Origin: SIG653 sp045577455
GTDB lineage: Bacteria; Bacillota; Clostridia; Oscillospirales; CAG-382
DNA: 11,593 bases
Reading direction: 5' to 3'
Assembly: GCA_045577455.1 (NCBI GenBank)
Contig: JAZNIJ010000099.1
Span: 1 to 11,593, forward strand
Position 1 is the first letter of the stretch; every line of letters starts with the position of its first letter. The translations under genes and the position numbers were made by a program. This document shows, in pieces, positions 1 to 5,876 of the stretch. The notes beneath the pieces were generated by a model, which did no database searches, was not told where the DNA came from, and was given only the letters and a program-made list of their open reading frames with translations.

Positions 1-266
1 GTTTTCTTAAGATAATGGTCTAAAACAGATAAAGCAGCAAAAATCAAAATAAAAACAGAAAGTAAAATCAACAAGAATTTTTTTAGATTCTTCACTTTTC
101 GTTTTGAAGTTGCTTTACTTTTTGGAGTTTTCTTCTTTTTGTCTGTTGCTTCTTCGTTATCTTCAACAGATTCTTTAGCTGTCTCATCAAATTGTTGAGA
201 TTCAGTTTTATCAATGTCTGAATAATTTTTTTCTGCCTGCTTACCTGTATTATTATTTTTCTTCAT
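1..266 (-). CDS. N-terminus of a single-pass membrane protein (partial, runs off the left edge)
   Basis: The frame opens with ATG at 266 and stays open to position 1, giving 88 codons. The first 63 or so residues are polar, with acidic and Lys/Arg-rich stretches (for example a KKKK run near residue 43). They are followed by a hydrophobic helix at about residues 64-82, then DHYLKK at the edge. A basic tail before one helix suggests a type II protein: short cytoplasmic N-terminus and an extracytoplasmic body lying off the window. The ATG overlaps the end of the aminotransferase gene by 14 bp in another frame. No good Shine-Dalgarno precedes it, so translation is probably coupled to the upstream gene. 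The visible part carries no domain. Cell-wall enzymes such as LytR-CpsA-Psr or MltG proteins have this kind of start, but so do many others, so I assign no function. Confidence 0.72.
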   Translation of the reverse strand, partial: MKKNNNTGKQAEKNYSDIDKTESQQFDETAKESVEDNEEATDKKKKTPKSKATSKRKVKNLKKFLLILLSVFILIFAALSVLDHYLKK

Positions 267-1488
267 AACATACTATTTTAACTACAGTACAGAGAAGCTC
301 CAATGCTTGTTTTAATTCATCAAGGGTTGGATACGATGGAGCAATTCTTATATTGCTATCATCAGGGTCAAAGCCATATGGGTAAGAAGCACCTGCAGGA
401 GTTAATACAAGACCTGCCTCTTTTGCCATTGAAACAACCTTTTTAGCTTTTCCGCGAGGCAGATTCAAACTAATGAAATAGCCGCCCTTTGGTTTTGACC
501 ACCAAACGCCCTCAACAGAAGAAAGTTCCTTTTCAAACGCCTCAAATACAGCATCAAATTTAGGTCTTATTATTTCTGCGTGTATTTTCATTTGGTCAAG
601 AACAGCTTCTTTATTGGGAAACAACTTCAAATGGCGAAGCTGATTTATTTTATCAGGACCAATTGTCTGGTATTTCATTTTAGCAAGGGCAAACTCAATA
701 TTTTTCTTTGAAGAAGCCATTGCCGCAATGCCTGCGCCAGCAAATGAAATCTTTGAAGTTGAGGCAAACACATAGAACAAATCCTCATTGCCTAACTTTT
801 CAGCTTCTTCAAGCACACTAAGGAGATTTTCCCCACCTTCATACAAATCGTGAACAACATATGCGTTATCCCAGAACACTCTGAAATCTTTTGCCTTTGG
901 TTTCAAAGCGGCAAAGCGTTTAACAACTTCGTCAGAATATGTAACGCCTGTTGGGTTGGAATACTTTGGAACGCACCATATACCCTTAATGCTTTCGTCA
1001 TTGGCAACAGCATTCTCAATAAAATCCATATCAGGGCCATCATTGTTATATGGAACATTTATCATATTTATTCCAAACGCTTCGGTAATAGCAAAATGCC
1101 TGTCATATCCCGGAACAGGGCAAAGGAAAGAAATTTTTCCTAAGTTCATCCACGGAGTTGCTCCCTCATATGTTCCAAAAATCATTGCTCTTGCAACAGT
1201 ATCAAACATAATATTTAAGCTGGAGTTACCGCTGATTATAACTTTATCGGGAGTTGTTTCAAGAATGGAGGCAAAAAGCTCCTTCATTGGAGGAAGTCCG
1301 TCAGCTCCTCCGTAATTTCGACAGTCAACGCCAGAAAGAATGCAATCTTCTCCCGTTGAAACCGCTGTAAGAATATGATTAACCGTATCAAGCTGTGCAG
1401 GAGATGGTTTTCCCCTGGACATATCAAATTTTCTGTTTTCGTTTTTTATTGTGTTATATTTATTCTGTAAATATGCAAAATCTTCCAT
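253..1488 (-). CDS. Aspartate aminotransferase, class Ic-like (PLP-dependent, fold type I)
   Basis: A PLP enzyme expected to move the amino group between aspartate and 2-oxoglutarate in the cytoplasm. Numbering from the TTG at 1509, the visible landmarks are DMSRGKPS near 29-36, aromatic stacking residue Tyr135 in PGYDRH, Asn185 in SNPTG, Asp214 and Tyr217 in FWDNAY (pyridine N and O3' contacts), Schiff-base Lys253 in STSKISFAGAG, and carboxylate-binding Arg388 in IRIAPSYP. The DMSRGKPS start and FWDNAY motif match the family containing the Corynebacterium and mycobacterial class Ic enzymes rather than classical AspC. Length is normal and nothing is broken. The TTG at 1509 gives 418 residues but lacks a ribosome site. 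I prefer ATG at 1488 (411 residues), which has GAAAGG about 13 nt upstream. It lies about 100 bp after the DUF624 gene and overlaps the next gene. Substrate range is inferred, not proven. Confidence 0.92.
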   Translation of the reverse strand: MEDFAYLQNKYNTIKNENRKFDMSRGKPSPAQLDTVNHILTAVSTGEDCILSGVDCRNYGGADGLPPMKELFASILETTPDKVIISGNSSLNIMFDTVARAMIFGTYEGATPWMNLGKISFLCPVPGYDRHFAITEAFGINMINVPYNNDGPDMDFIENAVANDESIKGIWCVPKYSNPTGVTYSDEVVKRFAALKPKAKDFRVFWDNAYVVHDLYEGGENLLSVLEEAEKLGNEDLFYVFASTSKISFAGAGIAAMASSKKNIEFALAKMKYQTIGPDKINQLRHLKLFPNKEAVLDQMKIHAEIIRPKFDAVFEAFEKELSSVEGVWWSKPKGGYFISLNLPRGKAKKVVSMAKEAGLVLTPAGASYPYGFDPDDSNIRIAPSYPTLDELKQALELLCTVVKIVCYEEK

Positions 1489-1588
1489 AAGGTTTGTTAT
1501 GCCTTTCAAATTTATTATCTGTTTTTATTTTTTATATTATTTATTGTTCTTATAAACCTTGCAAAAAAATGACGATTGATTTGGAGCT

Positions 1589-2590
1589 TTATCCTCTATC
1601 AACAAATATTGGTTCTTCCTCGTCGGCTTCATCATCGCCGTCGGGATTTTTTCCAATACTTTCATAGTATGGGTCTATCATATGTTTCTTTATCTGAGGA
1701 TACGCCGAATAAACGCAGATAAGACCACACACACCGATAGTGAGAACAAATGGTAAAACAATGGAAATTGAGAAAGTGAAGGTAAAAGAGAACAATAAAT
1801 AGTTAATAAAAATAACAAGTGCTGTGCCAAGTATTGCAATAAAATGGCGCTTAAGTCCTATAAAGGTAAATAAAAACGCATTTTTAACTATCTTTCTGAT
1901 AGATAAATCAAAGGTTATTATCATTTGATAAATATATATCCTCATTATGAAATAAATAAGGGACATAAGCAAAGAAAGATAGTAAAACATTGTGTTAAGC
2001 CAGCTTCCCGTATCGTAGCTGTATACATTTATATCATAAACAAGCAAAAGAATAACAGCAAGGTCAATTATCCCGAAAATCAGAGCTTGTTTTACATTCT
2101 TTTTAATTGTTCGGAAAAAGTCTGAAATTGTATAAACAGGATTACATCTTACGCACTCTCTGAGAACATATGCAAATCCAACATTAAGAAATCCGAAAAT
2201 AAAAAACTCAATAATAACAGACCGTTCCAACCAAATTGAAGTTAATGAGTTTTTGGAAATAAGAGAAACATTTCCAAAAATAGAAAGAAGTGCATCAAGA
2301 TGAGCAGATTCCTCATAACGGGAAATTCCGTCAAGAACCATAAACATATTGCTATCAGGAGTGCGGGATGTGTATGAAAATGCACCCGATACGCTTAAAA
2401 TAAACAAGATTACAGGAATAAGAAACAGAGTTGTTATTACATTAAGAGTAACCAGAGTTCCTGCTCTGTTTTTTAACAGCTTAAAAAACGATTTTGTTGA
2501 AAATTTCTCGTCAACAATTCGTTCTTTTTTCTTTATCCCCTTATCTTTTTTGTTTTCCGGGGATGCAAAAATATTATATAATTTTCCCAA
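1589..2590 (-). CDS. DUF624 / YesL-like multi-pass membrane protein
   Basis: An integral membrane protein with about six hydrophobic segments. Numbering from the in-frame TTG at 2611, they are roughly 52-76, 132-152, 174-194, 206-230, 256-276 and 282-304. The segment reading DFFRTIKKNVKQALIFG is the part I recognise as typical of DUF624 (PF04854, YesL). That family is often found beside carbohydrate uptake genes but its function is unknown. It is larger than Bacillus YesL (about 210 residues) because of a basic N-terminus, a polar extracytoplasmic loop near 78-130 and an acidic tail (GDDEADEEE). I prefer the TTG at 2590 (333 residues): it has AAAGAGG 8 nt upstream, whereas the TTG at 2611 has no site. 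A good promoter lies at 2672-2700. No sugar transporter gene is adjacent, so the usual sugar context is missing. Family assignment is moderately sure; role unknown. Confidence 0.75.
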   Translation of the reverse strand: MGKLYNIFASPENKKDKGIKKKERIVDEKFSTKSFFKLLKNRAGTLVTLNVITTLFLIPVILFILSVSGAFSYTSRTPDSNMFMVLDGISRYEESAHLDALLSIFGNVSLISKNSLTSIWLERSVIIEFFIFGFLNVGFAYVLRECVRCNPVYTISDFFRTIKKNVKQALIFGIIDLAVILLLVYDINVYSYDTGSWLNTMFYYLSLLMSLIYFIMRIYIYQMIITFDLSIRKIVKNAFLFTFIGLKRHFIAILGTALVIFINYLLFSFTFTFSISIVLPFVLTIGVCGLICVYSAYPQIKKHMIDPYYESIGKNPDGDDEADEEEPIFVDRG

Positions 2591-2598
2591 TTTATTTA

Positions 2599-2606
2599 CC
2601 TCTTTT
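2599..2606 (-). promoter_or_regulatory. Ribosome binding site that decides the TTG start at 2590
   Basis: On the minus strand AAAAGAGG sits 8 nt before the TTG at 2588-2590. It lies inside the longer reading frame from 2611, whose own TTG has no such site. This favours a 333-residue DUF624 protein starting MGKLYNIF. Confidence 0.65.
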
Positions 2607-2671
2607 GACAAAAGAACATCATCTTTTTTTCATCCGCAAATTCTTTTTGCGCACAATAACACTTATTTTAG

Positions 2672-2700
2672 ATTGTATCACATTTTTTTCTTTAATTCAA
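2672..2700 (-). promoter_or_regulatory. Sigma-A type promoter of the DUF624-aminotransferase operon
   Basis: Minus strand: -35 TTGAAT (2695-2700), 17-nt spacer, -10 TACAAT (2672-2677), preceded by TGA, which makes an extended -10. Transcription would begin near 2665, leaving a leader of about 75 nt before the TTG at 2590. The stretch 2612-2774 contains no gene. An A/T-rich inverted repeat near 2735-2755 is too weak to call as a terminator of the preceding gene, so readthrough from that gene is possible. Confidence 0.7.
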
Positions 2701-2774
2701 GAACATTATGTTACTGTTTTACGGCTTTTTTGTAATTTACAACAAAAATTGGTTTTATTGTTTAACTCTTCCCT

Positions 2775-3824
2775 TTAACTGATTAATCCCTTTATTCCTG
2801 AAACTATTCCCCATGTTGCCGCCATATAAACTACATATATCACAAAATATATGATCCCATCGGAAATACTTATTCCCTTTATACCGTTTGTTGCGATTTT
2901 CGACATACCGACAGACACGACACAAAGCGTTACATTTAAAACCGAAAATATTCCAATTAAAATCAATGTTGTTATTATAACAAGATTTATTCCAAGAGAT
3001 GTAACCATATATCCCGATAATACTCCAATTACGAAAAACATACAGGCAGAATAAATCCATGTTACAAAAGGAGCATACAATGTAAACCCGCTTGCAAAAA
3101 CAACAAAAGAAGAAAAAACTATCGGCGCAAGATTAACACAAAAAGAAGAAAAGGAATTCAAATCTTTATCAAAAATCGAAATCAGCTTTTTACCCATACC
3201 ATCCGCTTTCCATTTTCCTGAAACGCAAAGGCATACACCGAAAAAGAAAAATAATGCAAAAAGCTTAACATAAAATGTTGCGCTTTTTTCTTTATGCTTT
3301 ATATTTTTAAAGGTTTCATCAGCGGCATTCGTTTCCATTGTTGGGTTTGCGGATGAATCGGTGTTTTTATGTCTTTCGACCGAATTCCCATTCAAAGCAC
3401 TGTTATCGAAATCCAAATTACTGTTAATACCGCTGTGGAATTCAGTGGGATGTTTACCTGTACAAGCTTCGCTGTTGCTAAATCTAAAAGGTTTGGTAAG
3501 GTCTTCTGAGTTTTCAGTAAGTGACTCCATTTCCTGTTTTTGACTTCTTGTCTGCTCGGATGCTTCGTTGTTTTTTGTTTTGGCAGATTGTCGCAAAGTG
3601 TCATATGTATTGGGCTTTATTTTTACAACCTGTATGCTTTTTTCTTGTACTCCAATTGCAGGATTGCTACTTGTGGAGCTTTCGGCAACGGTGTTTTCAC
3701 CTTGTTCTTCAATTGAAGGATTGCTGTTTACGGTGCTTCCTTGGGTTATGCTCTGTCGAATTTCCGTCTGTCTTGGATAAATCTGTATTATTCCGCCTTC
3801 TTTTTTATTATCAATTGTTTTCAT
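2775..3824 (-). CDS. Unrecognised membrane protein with long polar N-terminal region and five TM segments
   Basis: I do not recognise a family. Of the 349 residues, the first 180 or so are polar, rich in Ser, Asn, Glu, Thr and Lys, with no signal peptide, and look disordered. Two imperfect copies of a segment containing SNPSIEEQGE or SNPAIGVQEK lie at about residues 30-65 and also show at DNA level near 3640-3740. The C-terminal half holds five hydrophobic helices at roughly 182-203, 228-248, 254-276, 279-305 and 324-345. The short loop KWKADGMGKK after the first helix is charged. With no signal peptide, the disordered half is probably cytoplasmic. The five-helix layout recalls SpoIIM/DUF95 proteins, but no diagnostic motif convinced me. 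The start is firm: ATG at 3824 with GGAGG 6 nt upstream. It faces the serpin gene divergently and lies 184 bp upstream of the DUF624 start. Confidence 0.83.
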   Translation of the reverse strand: MKTIDNKKEGGIIQIYPRQTEIRQSITQGSTVNSNPSIEEQGENTVAESSTSSNPAIGVQEKSIQVVKIKPNTYDTLRQSAKTKNNEASEQTRSQKQEMESLTENSEDLTKPFRFSNSEACTGKHPTEFHSGINSNLDFDNSALNGNSVERHKNTDSSANPTMETNAADETFKNIKHKEKSATFYVKLFALFFFFGVCLCVSGKWKADGMGKKLISIFDKDLNSFSSFCVNLAPIVFSSFVVFASGFTLYAPFVTWIYSACMFFVIGVLSGYMVTSLGINLVIITTLILIGIFSVLNVTLCVVSVGMSKIATNGIKGISISDGIIYFVIYVVYMAATWGIVSGIKGLIS

Positions 3825-3895
3825 TTTCTTCCTCCGATTTTATGTTTCACGACAGTATATGCACAGAGAAGAAAAAATATTCCGATTTTGCTAAT

Positions 3896-3976
3896 TAAGC
3901 TGAAAGATACAAGTAAAAAAAAGCGACTTTATAAATAGAGTCGGTAACAATGGCTATTTTATAACAGAAAGGAAGA
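3896..3976. repeat. 80-bp direct repeat, copy 1 (serpin leader element)
   Basis: This 81-bp copy matches 3997-4076 throughout except for one extra A in the A-run (eight versus seven). It includes the near-palindrome at 3924-3943 and ends in an intact AGGAAGA Shine-Dalgarno. After that site comes TTTTT and then GTG with only four more codons before TAA (3982-3999), so this copy leads into no real gene. A 20-bp spacer separates it from copy 2. Confidence 0.95.
3924..3943. promoter_or_regulatory. Near-palindrome in repeat copy 1 (operator or RNA hairpin)
   Basis: CGACTTTA and TAGAGTCG flank TAAA. Eight of ten base pairs are symmetrical in DNA, and as RNA it folds into an 8-bp stem (one G-U) with a 4-nt loop. 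The segment at 3929-3938 can instead pair with 3954-3964, giving a mutually exclusive hairpin. No T-run follows, so it is not an intrinsic terminator. Confidence 0.6.
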
Positions 3977-3996
3977 TTTTTGTGAGAATTTCATTA

Positions 3997-4076
3997 TAAG
4001 CTGAAAGATACAAGTAAAAAAAGCGACTTTATAAATAGAGTCGGTAACAATGGCTATTTTATAACAGAAAGGAAGA
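3997..4076. repeat. 80-bp direct repeat, copy 2 (immediate serpin leader)
   Basis: Second copy, directly in front of the serpin. Its final AGGAAGA, extended by GG, forms the ribosome site for the ATG at 4082. Apart from the A-run the two copies are identical, which points to a recent duplication or to selection on the whole element. Confidence 0.95.
4024..4043. promoter_or_regulatory. Near-palindrome in repeat copy 2 (operator or RNA hairpin)
   Basis: Same 20-bp element as at 3924-3943, exactly 100 bp downstream. The alternative pairing here joins 4029-4038 to 4054-4064, ending about 5 nt before the serpin Shine-Dalgarno. The switch between the two folds could therefore affect ribosome access. 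No convincing -35/-10 pair was found inside the repeat. Confidence 0.6.
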
Positions 4077-4081
4077 GGTTT

Positions 4082-5536
4082 ATGAAAAGAATAATTTCTA
4101 TTGTTACAATTATATCGTTATTATTAATTTGCTCTTGCGGAAAAACCACTTCATCCGATGAAAGCAAAGAAAACAGCATGGTTTCAGAGGGTGTACTAAG
4201 CACAGAAAACAGTTCTACTGACACTGCAACAAGTACAGACAACGGTTCTACTGACACTACAACAAGCACGGATAACGGTTCGGTCGACACTACAACAAGC
4301 ACTGACAACGGTTCTGTCGATACTAACCAGAGTACAGACAACGGTTCAGGCGATGTAAGTACAGATATCGCCGACACTGATTTCAAAACGGTTGATCTTA
4401 TGACAGGGTTGACATCTGAGCAAATCGATGTTTTAGACGATATGACAGACGGAAACACCGCCTATATGAATTTTGCTTTAGAGCTTTTCAAAAAGAGCTA
4501 CGAAAATGATTCTTCCAACACATTAATTTCTCCCCTCTCTGCAATTTACGCATTAGGTCTTGTTGCGAATGGAGCAGACAGTGAAACTCTTATACAGATG
4601 GAAAATGCTTTTGGAATATCTGTTAATGACCTTAACAATTATTTATATTCATACGCAATGAAGCTCCGTCGCAACGATTCTTTATCAATAGCAAATTCCA
4701 TTTGGTTTGCTAACGACAACAGGATTGTAGTTGACCCCGATTTTTTGCAGAAAAATGCAGATTATTACAATGCGGCAGCGTATAAAGCAGATTTTAAAAA
4801 TCCCGAAACGGTTAACGAGATTAACAAATGGGTTTCAGACAACACAAAAGGAATGATTCCAACTATTATAAATCAAATACCCGAAAACGCTGTTATGTAT
4901 CTGATTAACGCTTTGGCATTTGAAGATGAATGGTACAAGCAATACAACAAGTTTAATGTAAGAAATGGAGAATTCACTCTTGAAAACGGAGATAAAAAAG
5001 ATGTTGAATTTATGTATTCTGAAGAAGGCACTTTCTTACAAGATGATAATGCAACAGGTTTTATAAAACATTATAAAGGAAAATATGCATTTGTGGCTTT
5101 ACTTCCAAATGAAGGAATATCTGTAAATGATTATATATCCCGTCTTACAGGCGAAAAAATACAGAGCATATTAAAAAACAAATCGTACAAGACGGTTTAT
5201 GCCTCACTTCCTAAATTTGAAACAAAATTTGAGTTTTCTCTTGTTGATATTCTGCAAAGCATGGGAATTACAGATGCATTTAACCCCAATATTGCAGATT
5301 TTTCCAAAATTGGAGATGCATATCACCTTCACATAAGTGATGCGTTTCAGAAAACCTATATTTCAGTTGGTGAGCTTGGAACAAAAGCTGGGGCAGTTAC
5401 AGTTATTGAAATGGCTCCCGAATCTGCACCCGACCCGATGGAAATAGAATATGTTTATCTTAACAGGCCATTTGTTTATATGCTTATAGACACGGAAACA
5501 AACACGCCGTTTTTTATAGGAGCTTATACTGATTAA
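4082..5536 (+). CDS. Serpin-family protease inhibitor, predicted lipoprotein
   Basis: A serpin presumably anchored on the outer face of the cytoplasmic membrane. The signal peptide ends in a lipobox, with lipidated Cys19 in ICSCG. Residues 40-92 are a linker of 11-residue repeats (STDNGSVDTTT type). The serpin fold follows from about 125 to 484, with TLISPLS, SIANSIWF, INALAFEDEW, LPKFETKFEF, MGITDAF and a C-terminal RPFVYMLID. The hinge reads GELGTKAGAVT (430-440). Small residues at P12, P11 and P10 fit an inhibitory serpin, though Leu at P16 and Val at P9 deviate. Counting from Gly433 as P15 puts P1 at Glu447 and P1' at Ser448, so the target may cut after an acidic residue; this is uncertain because the loop is long. 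Serpins from gut and cellulolytic clostridia are known (siropins of Eubacterium siraeum, PinA of C. thermocellum). The start is firm, with AGGAAGAGG before ATG. It is preceded by the duplicated leader. Confidence 0.95.
   Translation: MKRIISIVTIISLLLICSCGKTTSSDESKENSMVSEGVLSTENSSTDTATSTDNGSTDTTTSTDNGSVDTTTSTDNGSVDTNQSTDNGSGDVSTDIADTDFKTVDLMTGLTSEQIDVLDDMTDGNTAYMNFALELFKKSYENDSSNTLISPLSAIYALGLVANGADSETLIQMENAFGISVNDLNNYLYSYAMKLRRNDSLSIANSIWFANDNRIVVDPDFLQKNADYYNAAAYKADFKNPETVNEINKWVSDNTKGMIPTIINQIPENAVMYLINALAFEDEWYKQYNKFNVRNGEFTLENGDKKDVEFMYSEEGTFLQDDNATGFIKHYKGKYAFVALLPNEGISVNDYISRLTGEKIQSILKNKSYKTVYASLPKFETKFEFSLVDILQSMGITDAFNPNIADFSKIGDAYHLHISDAFQKTYISVGELGTKAGAVTVIEMAPESAPDPMEIEYVYLNRPFVYMLIDTETNTPFFIGAYTD
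4199..4357 (+). repeat. 33-bp tandem repeat coding the serpin linker
   Basis: About five units of 33 bp encode 11-residue repeats of the form STDNGSxDTTT (serpin residues 40-92). The first unit (STENSSTDTAT) and the last, shortened one (STDNGSGDV) are divergent, while the central units are close at DNA level. The product is a flexible, acidic, Ser/Thr-rich spacer between lipid anchor and inhibitor. Such tracts change length easily by slippage or recombination. Confidence 0.9.
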
Positions 5537-5584
5537 ATATTCAACTGTCATCTATTAAAACATAGTTATTTTTTATTTAGGTAC

Positions 5585-5711
5585 AATAAAAGCTAATAAT
5601 CAAACAAGGATTGTTATTACTATAGAATATAAGAAAATTCAAAAAAAGATTGTTATTTGTTTATAATAAAAGCTAACTCTATAGATTGTTCTTTTGGAGA
5701 AATAACAATCT
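5585..5711. repeat. Cluster of short direct and inverted repeats in a non-coding stretch
   Basis: AATAAAAGCTAA occurs at 5585-5596 and again at 5665-5676, 80 bp apart. ATTGTTATT occurs twice in direct orientation. AGATTGTTATTT at 5647-5658 is perfectly inverted as AAATAACAATCT at 5700-5711, enclosing 41 nt. No gene is evident in 5537-5876. This could be a decayed mobile element or an untranslated structure; I cannot tell which. Confidence 0.6.
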
Positions 5712-5807
5712 ATCACCTAAACATAAACTTGTTATTTCAAAACAAACAAGCCAATCACAAAACCAAGAATTAACGTTACTCACCCCAAAAATCACAACTG
5801 AGCAAGG

Positions 5808-5843
5808 AAAAAGCCAACCATCATTACGATGATTGGCTTTTTT
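5808..5843. terminator. Bidirectional intrinsic terminator between serpin and CBM9-like gene
   Basis: AAAAAGCCAA and CATC pair with GATG and TTGGCTTTTTT around a 5-nt loop, with one A/C mismatch. The plus strand ends in six T and the minus strand in five T. It can therefore stop both the plus-strand serpin transcript and the minus-strand CBM9-like transcript, which converge here. Confidence 0.85.
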
Positions 5844-5876
5844 GTTATAAGTTATAATATAAACTCAGAAAAGAAT

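Noticed and set aside
2349..2778. Two overlapping plus-strand frames over the DUF624 gene start and its promoter region
   Set aside because: They are Phe/Leu-rich translations of A/T-rich DNA with no ribosome site, and they overlap a convincing gene and promoter on the other strand.
2775..3320. SpoIIM/DUF95 assignment for the five-helix half of the unknown membrane protein
   Set aside because: Helix number and spacing fit loosely but no conserved residues could be matched, so no function is given.
3896..4076. Known riboswitch (c-di-GMP, purine, preQ1, SAM) in the duplicated leader
   Set aside because: None of the conserved cores I know is present; only short A/T-rich stems and two near-palindromes are seen.
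4054..4458. Minus-strand open frame with Val/Ser/Leu repeats opposite the serpin linker
   Set aside because: It mirrors the 33-bp coding repeat of the serpin; the serpin frame has lipobox, fold motifs and a strong ribosome site, so the opposite frame is a by-product.
5585..5711. Insertion sequence, MITE or CRISPR array from the short repeats
   Set aside because: Repeats are few, irregular and only 9-12 bp, with no target-site duplication, no transposase and no regular spacers.
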